Assembly (NCBI GenBank): GCA_027924645.1
Contig: BSBN01000445.1
Location: 9,283,001 to 9,347,000, forward strand
DNA from: Cunninghamia lanceolata
Lineage: Eukaryota; Streptophyta; Pinopsida; Cupressales; Cupressaceae
Direction of reading: 5' to 3'
DNA: 64,000 bases
The notes beneath the pieces were generated by a model. It made no database searches and was not told the origin of the DNA. It saw nothing but the letters and a program-made list of their open reading frames with translations. The first letter of the stretch is position 1. Each line of letters starts with the position of its first letter. The position numbers and the translations under genes were made by a program. Positions 55,033 to 64,000 of the stretch are shown here, in pieces.

Positions 55033-58000
55033 TATTGGGTGAATATTTTGTCTTCAACTAACTAAAGGCAAAATGGTTATATCGACCATAGTGTAATGAG
55101 ATAAATCTCTCCTCTCAGCAAGGGGAGGTTCCCTATCAACTGTCACAAACTTATTTAAACTAAATACTAACTTAGGGGTGAGACCATATCATCCATTTCT
55201 CTTTTTTTAGAAATGATGTTTACAAAATGAAAGAGCACTTTCTCGATACAAATTGGAATAACGAAGAAACCCACGAGAGCACAAAGTCTATCGTTGTTCC
55301 TTTTGCTGATTTATAATTTAGAACTGAATAGAATAAGGTGCACCTTAAAGTCTTCACCGAATGCTACGATAAAACATATAATCACAAAAGATAATAGTAG
55401 TTCAAAGCCTTTCCAATATCTTTTACTTCAAAACACAAAATCACAAACTAAAGATAAATGTTGTAGCACAAAGTCTCCACAATCAACTTTAGAACATCTC
55501 CTAGATTATTCACACTCACACTACAATTTGATCAAGCAGATAAGATAGTATTAGGAAAAGGACATAAGAACAATTTCCAATATGCCACAAGTTATTTCAA
55601 CACAAAGATTGAATGATCACTTGCTTTTCTATTCACTTGATAAAATTTGATTTACAATTTGAACACAAAGTCTCAAAATGCTCTTCAATTTGGTAGAGTT
55701 TTGCTTCAATAACTAAAAGATGATATTTATAATGGAGGTCCTCTTTATTTATAAGAGGAACCGAGAGAAAAAATAGGACAAGAAAAACTAACTATGATTT
55801 ATTCAACAAAGGAGTCGTTTTTGATTTGGGACTTCCTATGTTTTTACATGTAATTACATATGAGAAAAGTACACATAAATATGTCCAAAATTATTTCAAA
55901 AGTACATCTGAAAAGTGGAAAATAAACTAAGTAATGGAAAACATGCTTCAACTTGTATTGCTATCTTTCTTCATATGGCAATCATACATGGTGAATGTTG
56001 CTTGCATCCCAAGACTATCTGGACTAACCGTGTTCTTGAAAATCATTCAGGCTCTAACTATGGCATCTCTGACCATGGTAATTGATTTTGCATGACTAGT
56101 TAACTTGGCCTTCAGATTATCCAAAGTTAACTGATTGTCAAGAATATTATCCACAGAGGCCATTGAAAATGTTTTGTCCTTGAACTCTTTTTGGAACATG
56201 TTTTCAAATTCCTGAATCATCTCTTCTATAGAAAGAAATTGGTTATCCTGTGACACTAGTTTGCACAGCAGCTCCTCCAATTTATGCAAAAGACTAATAT
56301 CACTTTGATCACTTAGTTTCCTTGCAGTTTCTAGGTCATTGATCAAATCTTTCAGCACACGTCTCTAATATGTCAATGCCTCTTTGGTTTCAGTATAAGA
56401 ATCCCTATTTGGAATGACACCAATTGATATCAGAGCGCTTATTTTCAGCTTTCTCATCTCAACCCACTTATCATGATTCTGTTCTATACGCTCAATATCT
56501 TGAGAAATAACATCGATCAAGTCATCAAGTTCTACTCTTATTTTCTCCATTTTGTCTCTCTTCTCAGATAGCTCTGTAAGCAGAGATATTCCTTGTGTGC
56601 ACATCCTTTCCAAGTACTCTTCCCTTAAGATGAGTCTTTTTTGCTTTCTGGATAATAGGGTCTTCTACAGAAATGGCCTCAGGAGTTACTAATTCTGAAT
56701 TCAAAGTGATTTTTCTCACCACTACAGCCAACTGTTCAACCATTGATTTGTAATGATCCTTCATTTCTTTCTCTTTGTCAAACTTCTAAATCAGAATGTC
56801 CATGGCTGACTGCATATCAGTCTTTGCACTTTCATGAGTTATTTTGCCTAACTCAACCCTAGAGATAGAGTAATCATTCATACTAAAATTTTCCATGGTT
56901 GCATCCTACAGGGGTCTTGCAATCTCTAGAAATTTTTGTCCCTTGTTCTCGAGCATTCTTGAAAGAATCTTTGGCTTCTTTGGGGTCTTGGCTTTCATAG
57001 GCACTAGCTAACTAAAATCAAAGTCATCTAGAGAGATGGCTTGTTTCTTCCTTTTTGGTGTATAAGTTGACAACCATGGTGGAAGCACAGAAGTACTCAC
57101 ATTAGGATCTATTCCCATTGTTGGTGTTACCGGAACTGTACTTGCATTGGAAGTGGAAACAATAGGTGGAGTATTAGTAAAAACTGCACCTATTACATTT
57201 ACATTAGATACCTATTCAGTATTCATTACAAAGTGATCAAATATAGAAGTATCCCCAATATCAAAAGATGAAGAGGACAAGCTAGGAATAGACTTTGAGG
57301 AACGAAGAACATCTTCAAAAGTATTTTGAGGATTGTCAAAAATTGTTTTGTAAGGTGATGGAGATTCAGAAGAGGGGATATCAATGGGTGAAACAGACAA
57401 AGGAACTGAAACAGGTGTGTAAGACAAAGGAGAAGAGACTCCCATTTCTTGTTGTACATTCTCTTGTGGAGACAAACCTTCCTCTCCTTGTTGCTCTATA
57501 GGTCTATCTTCAACCTCCATTTCCTCAGTGGCTGGCTCTTCAGTGTTTTGTTTCTCAATTTCCATATCTTCTATCTCACACTCTTTCTCCACAGCCTTTG
57601 ACTCTTTTGTCACAAATTTGATCCTGGGCTTATGTGGCTTGGAAGAAGAGGGAATGTCACTCTTGTTCTTCATCCTATTTTCCACCTTTTTACCTATTTG
57701 TTCTTGGATCTTAGTCTCTGATCCTGTAAGGAATTCTTTTGAAGCAATTCCCTTATCTTCTAGCCACTTATTGGTGTCAGCCAATATAGGCTCAAACCTT
57801 TTCCTCAAAGAAGTCAATTCTTTCTCAGACCATTGAATAGGAGGAAGAGGAGAACCAACAACCTGTTCAGTTTTATATCTATCATCAATAAACTCTTCAT
57901 CATCCACTAGGTCTTTAGGAATGTCAGCCAATCCTAGATATTTAATCTTCTCCAGAGATAACTAGCTATAATCCAACTATCTGACATCTTCTTCTATTCT

Positions 58001-58386
58001 TAAATCCACCCAGACATCTTCAACCATAGGTTCATGAAATTGGGTCTTTCTCTTGATTTTGTCTTTCACACCCCCGTAATCAAACTTTGGCCTTCGTTTG
58101 AATTGTTTCATGGTTACAAGCTATATTTCAATTTCCATGGCTCTAGCCTTGGTAGTAGTTGATATTGAAAACCTACCGATTTCAATGGGAAACCTAAAAC
58201 CTGGTTTCTTGAGCTCCATTTGTTTATTATGTAAGACAATCATTTGTCTACATAATTACACTAAAACAAGTTTGTCTGAGGGAAACCTTGGCAACATATA
58301 AGGATGACCTTGGAAAAAGCCAACCCTTAGATATGAGAAAGAAGGAAATTGTAAGAACATGCATCCAAAATCATTTACCACTGACC
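55033..58386 (-). repeat. 5' LTR of the giant gypsy element, truncated
   Basis: Collinear with 38630-43124 apart from the solo LTR there and one 11-bp indel (CAAGTACTCTT present once at ~56610 and twice at ~40207). It is cut off after CATTTACCACTGACC by the element starting at 58387. Its terminal dinucleotide is TA rather than TG. Confidence 0.93.
56047..58386 (-). pseudogene. Second copy of the LTR-internal ORF, 5'-truncated
   Basis: Corresponds to residues ~299-1081 of the frame at 39644-44019. It retains codons lost in the other copy: CGA at the QFKRRPKFDYGG junction (~58098), and open codons at LEKIKYLG and TEQVVGS. The longest open piece is 57931-57212 (239 codons: SLRKRFEPILADTNKWLEDK, then acidic and Ser/Pro-rich). 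An 11-bp deletion near 56615 shifts the frame within the coiled-coil-like C-terminus, and a stop follows MNTE. Both copies keep the same terminal TGA. The N-terminal ~298 residues were removed by the insertion at 58387. Confidence 0.8.
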
Positions 58387-60698
58387 TGTTGATGAAGATG
58401 TTAGTCATAAACAAACATAGAATAAAAGTTACACAACAACCTTTACTCATCTTGAAAGATACGATGAACTCAAAGAATTCATGATCCCAAGTCTTTGTTG
58501 ATTAGTTCATAATCTATTGACATTACTTAGTGGTTGATGTGTGTTGTTGTTTTCCATTTAGGGGCCTTACATTCTTCAGTAATTTCTACAAAGTTCATCA
58601 TTATTTCTCCAGATGTCCTGTCCTTTATATCTACTCTGCATAAATCTCCAAATTATTCTACCTCTGCACTATGAATTCACTTAAATAATGTGCCTACAGG
58701 TTGATATTTGAAAGATTTCTACCATTACTTGCAATTCTTTGCATGATATTTTCAACACTACATAGAATATTCCAGCATCTTTGACCTAGTCCATCCTCCA
58801 GCTAACAAATAGCATATTTGACAATATCCTCCTCAGCTTTGGTTCATGTTACCTCTGCATCCAACTTTGTAATTTTCAGCCATTTTGATCTTAGCCTCAA
58901 ACAACTCCACTGTCCTGCAATAAATAGACAAGAAATAAGCATAAGCTTCATTTAATATCCAGCAGGAAGATAAAAATTACATTAAAACAGGCTGAATGTG
59001 CAAACCTATATATATCGAGTTATGAATACTGAGCATCTGTGAAAATTCTTGTAATTAAATGTCCATAGGTAGTCAAGAGGGTCTGGGTGGCTATCGTTGA
59101 CTGGAAAACATGCTATTAGGCCCTAAAATGGCTTCAATGTCTGATCAAGTCCATGGTCATTTGAGTGATTTTTGATAAAAATATCAAAAATATGATTTTT
59201 GGTATTTTCTACATCTTGGTAAATTGCATTTTCGGAGGCCTTCGGAGCAAAATTAGGGCTCAAGACTTTGTTGGTAACTTGGCATTAAGCCTAAGTAATC
59301 GGGTAACTCAAACCAGATAACTAGTTTATCTTTCCAATGAGTCCAACAAGTTTAAATTCTGATAAAATAGCTAGGAGTTATGACCCTGCCAAGGGGAAGG
59401 TAAAAAATTTCCTAATTTTTTGAGTTTCTTTGAATTCTTGCAAATCGTTTCACCTTCCAGTAGCTTTTTTTGTATTCCAAGGGTAATGTGACCTTTCATA
59501 TGATATACAAGCCTTACATTTTCAGTTATCACATGCATAAGATCATGCATATGCAATACATGCGCTTTTGTTCACTAAATTCCATTGAATAAAACTATCA
59601 GGTTCGGGTATGCACGTTAGCTAATATGACGGATATTAACTAATATGACTCTCTTCATAGATCGGGATACGATGATGATGTCATCATCATGGACGGGCTT
59701 CGTTAAAATGTGAAAGGCTGACGTCATGGTCATACTGAAAGAAATTGGGATGTTAAGAAATATGACCCTGATATTGAGGAATATCACCCTCCAAATAAGA
59801 TGATGTCACAGTCATGTCGAGCTTTTTATATCGGGTCAGAATGACATCACCGTCATGTTAGGAAAGATCAGTCATATTAGAAAATATGACTGATGTTAGA
59901 AAATAGACGAGCTTCGGATGTCAAGCCAATTGATGATGTCATTGTCATATTAGGTCCTTTATGGAATGGGATAAGCTGACATCATCATCATTTTAACGAA
60001 GATGAGTCATATTAACGAATGTGACCCCCTTTCTAAAGATCAGGATGACGTCACCATCATATTATTTAAAAGGGTGATCGTTGGATACATAGCTCCATGA
60101 GGTAAAAAGGATGATGACATCACCATCAGGGTGATTTCCTGATTTCTTTGTTCATCGGGATTGGATGACGTCATCGGCATATTGGCACTAGGGTGATATT
60201 TGCAAGATTGAGTGATATTTGAAATATGACCCTCGCAAAATATATGAAGCTGTTTGACGGGCAAATACAATTATTACCTAAAATTGACGTCCAGAGTTCA
60301 TAGACCAAATGATTATCGAGTGATAAACTGGCCTCAGGGTGTTATAACGTAAGGTGACTGATGTTAAGGAATATGACCCTCCCAGGAATATCAGGTTTGA
60401 CCAGGACTTTGAATTGTCATAACTTTCTCATTTGGCCAAATTTCAGGGTGATGTAAAAGGCAAACCTGCCTAGAATTTTACACTCTTTCACGTGGTAGGC
60501 TTCTTGAGGAAAGATTCAGACTTTGGAATTTGGGTTCAGACTTTAAGATCACAAATATACCTGACATTAAGCACATACATACTGACTGATGCTGTTTTAC
60601 CATTACCACCCAGAACACAAAAGCAAAGGAGCAAGCCAGCAAAGTTGGGTCCCTGTTTTGTTAAGTCAAAATGGGGCATGTTGTGTAACCACACAACA
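58387..60698 (-). repeat. Left LTR of the TGTTG...CAACA element
   Basis: Begins TGTTGATGAAGATGTTAGTC and ends ACCACACAACA. It aligns with the solo LTR at 48583-51651 but lacks ~715 bases (joined at CACTACAT/AGAATATTCC, ~58764). The second LTR from 63562 retains the sequence beyond that point, so the deletion happened after insertion. Confidence 0.9.
59671..60180. promoter_or_regulatory. Array of TGACGTCA-type palindromes in the left LTR
   Basis: Nine TGACRTCAYCRTCAT variants lie near 59673, 59719, 59800, 59841, 59932, 59977, 60045, 60112 and 60165, with AATATGACCCYC words between them. Three read TGACGTCA exactly. The array is homologous to 50561-51120 but holds more or better-preserved units. 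Confidence 0.7.
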
Positions 60699-62120
60699 AC
60701 TTGCCACCAAAGAAAACAAACTAAATTCCAATGATTCAAGTGATGTGAACACACTCTAACATAGTAGTCTAACTCTTTCTAAGCATGAGCACTTATAATC
60801 TTTCTGAATGATAAGGTTTTCATCATGGCAACAATGCTAATAAAGGATCAGGTGTGTGCAAATGATTAATTATCCTCATCTTGAAAGCAAGTTGAAAGCA
60901 TGAGTAGCTGATGTTAAGCTACATAGTTTGGGAGCATCCCTCATAGCCAACCTAGATAGAGCCTTGCTACCAACAGGCATCTATAGCCCCGGAAAGGTTA
61001 TCTATACAATCCCCCTAATTAGAGCCCCACTGCCAGCAGGTGTCTATAGCTTCGGTAGAGTTACTTAGATGGCCTAATTTTATTTCTTTTCTAATTTTTC
61101 AATATTTTATAGTCTATAAATCTGATGTCATCATGTAAGCTTAGTGTGCAAGGTATGGTCACTTGCTGATTTAGGTTAGAGATTGTATTGGTAGCAAGGG
61201 AGTCCCTTTGGATTTTTCACTTAACACGTATACTTGTGTGTTCAACAAACCCAAGGCTGTTAGGTGAGTCATGGTGAAAGAGTCACTTTGGTCAAGAAAA
61301 GGCACCCTGATGAAAAAATATCACAGACCTGATCATAAGTACTTCTCAAAATGAGTCATAACCTATATGTAAATTTGTTCTCATCACTTGAATCTTAACA
61401 ATTTAGTTATTTTATTAAGGAGATGAGCTGCATCATCTTGACTAACCAAAATAGAACTCAACAAGAAAACAAAACAAAAAAAAACACACTAAGCAAACTG
61501 TACAAACAACTAACTACAAAAGGAAACAATAGAAAACAAAACAAGAAAGCAAAGAAAAGAAACAAAACAACTACTCTACCAAACTATATACAAACCCTAC
61601 AAGGTAAATAAAACCCATGATAAGATCCAAAGACATTTGTATTTGCATACTTCCTTATATTGTGCAGGAGCATCAAGGCACTAGTTATGGTTCTAATCCT
61701 AGCAAATTAATCCTTGTATTCTAAAAGATATTCTTGTATTCTAAATTCATTGTGTTTAACTAAATAACCTCTGATTATCAGCAACTCAAGAAGCTCATCA
61801 TGTTCATGATTAATCCATACGCATGTCTTATCTCCTGAATTTCCATAATCAAAATAGTATTCAACACTATTTACTGTGGAAAGGAGAAATACAACCTGAT
61901 GTATTTCTCATCCTGTTGAATATGCTTCTTCATTGACAACTGGTCCTCCATTTGACTTGGCACTTTCATTGCTTATCTCAATAGTTAGTCTCACTTCAAA
62001 TTGAAGGATGTATGACTCTTGAAGTATTAATCCTTCATCTTTATCTAGCTTTGTCTCCTCATTCTAGATGTATGTCCGATTCTTGACTTCAGGCAGCACC
62101 TCAATGTTTTCTTTAATTTT
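60699..62120. other. Internal non-coding region of the TGTTG...CAACA element
   Basis: No coding region. A ~64-bp direct duplication lies at about 60956-61006 and 61020-61070 (TAGAGCC ... CAGGYRTCTATAGC). An A/C-rich stretch (61440-61610) has AACAAAAC words; the 62-codon frame over it (61423-61611) is low-complexity. Confidence 0.5.
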
Positions 62121-63304
62121 CTACACATCAGCATCTAAATGAGTATCTTCATAACCTGATATACAAAAATTTATCATTTCTAAATCATTTAACTGTAAAG
62201 GTGAAACAACTCCCAATTGATAGGAATACTCCCCTATTTCATTTTCAAAATGACATTGGATTGGCATCTGATTATGCATAACAATAACAGAGCTTTCTGC
62301 ATCTTCAACTTTCATGAATTGTTCATCAAATAACTCACATTTTCCATCTAGTAAGGTATTTGGTTCCATTGACCTGCAGCATTCTTGCATTTGATCATTC
62401 AATTTAAAGGAGTCAGCTATGAAATCAAGATTTACTTTCTTTTCTGTGACTCCATTAGTTGCTATCATGGGAACTTCATCAGTAGTAATGCATTTAAATT
62501 CTTCCTGCATTTAAATTCTTCAACCTGTCTCCACTCCTTTTTACCATAGAATAACTCAAGGAAAGATGTTTCATTATCCTTATCAAAAGCATTAGGATTA
62601 GAATCACAGACTTTATCCTGACAAGTGGTTTCCTCTCTATAATTTTCAAAAGATTCATACCTGCACTCTGCCTCACCCTTATCATAAAGTAGAGAACTCC
62701 TATCAATCTCACCATAGAATGACTCAAGGAAAGATGTTTCCTCTTCTTTACCTTCTATAACCGATTCAGCTATTGTGTTTTCTAAACAACTCATCATTAG
62801 GGGTGTTGCTTCTCTTTGTTGTTCCAGAATTTGAGTCTTCTCCAACATGACCAAGCAAGCATCACAATCCCTTTCTGAATGCTCTCTGTCATGTATTCTG
62901 CACCAACTTTCAATCAGGACATCATTAGTGGATAAACCTAATATTTGACTACATTGTATATTTCTAGACAAGTACAATTCAAAATCTTTAAAGTGGTCCA
63001 CTTCAGTGTCTGGACAACTAATAACTTCTAGTGTTGCATCTGCTTGTTGCTCCAGAATTTATTCATTTTCCTGCCAAGCTTCAGCCCTGAACACATCTAT
63101 AAAGAATATTATTCCTTTCAAAGATAGATCCAACCTTATAAGAAAAGTTACACAATTAATTTCACTATCTTCTATAGTCTGGTGTATCCTGCAACAACTA
63201 GATAAACCAAAGTTAGATAAACTTTGAGGATAAAGTTGCTTATTCAAAGTTTCTTGAAATAAAGGAATGTTAACCTGACAATTGTCCTCATATGCATCCA
63301 TCAA
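62121..63304 (-). pseudogene. Unrecognised acidic Cys/His-repeat ORF of a non-autonomous LTR element
   Basis: One ancestral frame of about 395 codons from 63304 to 62121, broken by a TAA at ~63058 and by a 17-bp tandem duplication (GCATTTAAATTCTT, ~62490-62520). Two repeats share CRIH, SE..C, ILEQQ..AT and a following SC: one at CCRIHQTIEDSEINC, the other at WCRIHDREHSERDCDAC. A second internal duplication is ETSFLESFYG and ETSFLELFYG. The protein is acidic and Cys-rich. The C-x2-H-x4-H-x4-C spacing recalls zinc-binding motifs in some plant retroelement gag proteins, but no family can be named. It occupies the place of gag in this element. Confidence 0.6.
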
Positions 63305-63539
63305 AATGAGACTCTATTTTCAAGTTTTTTTTAGGATTTTGAAATTTTAATGAGATCTATCATATCTCAGAATAAAACTCTGAAAGCTCAGAAAATTCAA
63401 CGAATCTTTGAAGTTTTGAGCTAGATCCTTCCAAGGATGCAACCAAAACCTCTCAGATAAGAGATATTTGTAGACATTAACCTCAAATGATGAAATATTT
63501 ATGCAACATTTGCAGAAATTCACAAATTCTTTGTTCAGG

Positions 63540-63557
63540 CCCTCCTTCTAGCACTAA
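63540..63557 (-). other. Candidate primer-binding site beside the second LTR
   Basis: On the minus strand the LTR end CAACA is followed by TAAAT and then TAGTGCTAGAAGGAGGG. If the first A were G this would start TGG, as a tRNA 3'-CCA complement requires. Weak evidence. Confidence 0.35.
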
Positions 63558-63561
63558 TTTA

Positions 63562-64000
63562 TGTTGATGATGATGTTAGTCATAAACAAACATAGAATAA
63601 AAGTTACACAACAACCTTTACTCATCTTGTAAGATACGATGAACTCAAAGAATTCATGATCCCAAGTCTCCATTGATTAGTTCATAATCTACTGATGTTA
63701 CTCAGTGGTTGATGTGTGTTGCTATTTTCCATTTAGGGGCCTTACGTTCTTCAGTAATTTCTACAAAGTTCATCATTATTTCTCCATATGTCCTATCCTT
63801 TATATCTGCTCTACATAAATCTCCAAATTATTCTACCTTTGCACTATGAATTCACTCAAATAATGTGCCTACAGGTTGATATTTGCATGATTTCTACCAT
63901 TACTTGCAATTCTTTGCATGATATTTTCAACACTACATGCATTTAGCTCAAATATGCTAATAATATTTAGTTATCTATGAGATGTCAGCATATTTCCTGT
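63562..64000 (-). repeat. Start of the second LTR of the TGTTG...CAACA element
   Basis: TGTTGATGATGATGTTAGTC and following bases match 58387 and 48583 onward, including the CATGCATTTAGCTC segment that is missing from the left LTR. It continues beyond the window. Confidence 0.92.

Larger units (their letters stand above)
38630..58386 (-). mobile_element. Giant minus-strand Ty3/gypsy element with coding sequence inside its LTRs
   Basis: The left (3') LTR begins at 38630 (TGTTGGGCGAA) and the right (5') LTR at 55033 (TATTGGGTGAA). The PBS TGGTGACTCTACTGGGG abuts the 5' LTR. Between them, on the minus strand, are gag, protease, an extra RNase H, RT, RNase H and integrase. Three later insertions break it: a solo copia LTR, a 3-kb solo LTR, and the element at 58387 that truncates the 5' LTR. 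The LTRs share 3,354 versus 3,365 aligned bases; the whole difference is an 11-bp indel. The outer right end is not in the window. Confidence 0.93.
58387..64000 (-). mobile_element. LTR element of the TGTTG...CAACA family, incomplete at the window edge
   Basis: The left LTR is 58387-60698, the internal region 60699-63561, and the second LTR starts at 63562 and runs off the window. Orientation is inferred as minus from the minus-strand ORF and from a PBS-like sequence beside 63562. No RT, protease or integrase is visible in the 2.86-kb interior, so it is non-autonomous. It truncates the 5' LTR of the giant gypsy element. Confidence 0.8.

Noticed and set aside
61423..61611. 62-codon Lys/Gln/Asn/Thr-rich ORF
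   Set aside because: A/C-rich low-complexity sequence in the non-coding interior of an LTR element.

Overview
The window looks like intergenic DNA from a large, repeat-rich plant genome. It is AT-rich and, by eye, contains no intact host gene. Nearly every recognisable coding stretch belongs to a decayed LTR retrotransposon (Ty3/gypsy or Ty1/copia) with primer-binding sites of plant type. Long LTRs, old nested insertions and solo LTRs suggest a gymnosperm-like genome, but that placement is inference. I found no convincing tRNA, rRNA, CRISPR or single-copy protein gene.

Layout. 0-4.2 kb: a 19-bp minisatellite, an AT-rich tract, a degenerate ~175-bp tandem repeat and copy A of a dispersed repeat. 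4.2-6.6 kb: a truncated minus-strand gypsy pol with an extra RNase H-like domain upstream of RT. 7.0-7.8 kb: pyrimidine-rich short repeats. 7.9-20.7 kb, continuing at 28.1 kb: a minus-strand chromovirus-like gypsy element, split twice. A 9,385-bp non-autonomous LTR element (8777-18161, target duplication ATTAT) sits in its gag, and a complete copia element (20703-28004) sits in its 5' LTR. The copia is flanked by an abnormal ~150-bp direct repeat. 28.7-38.6 kb: repeat copies C and B, several short tandem arrays, a near-perfect hairpin, and a probable plus-strand LTR with palindromic arrays and two PBS-like sites.

38.6-58.4 kb: one giant minus-strand gypsy element. Its order is 3' LTR, integrase, RNase H, RT, extra RNase H, protease, gag, PBS, 5' LTR. 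It is broken by a solo copia LTR (41299-42423, TSD CTTTT), by a 3,069-bp solo LTR (48583-51651, TSD RGAAT), and at its right end by another LTR element (58387 to beyond the window). Removing the inserts restores reading frames exactly.

The most unusual content is in the non-canonical coding and regulatory cargo. (1) The giant element's LTR carries a same-strand 1,081-codon frame of unknown function. (2) The 3-kb LTR family carries arrays of TGACGTCA-type palindromes. (3) The 9.4-kb non-autonomous element has a 978-codon Pro/Ser/Gln-rich frame ending in a G-patch-like motif and has no pol. (4) The rightmost element encodes an unrecognised acidic Cys/His repeat protein. All frames carry stops or frameshifts, so these copies are fossils, but they imply protein-coding parents elsewhere in the genome.
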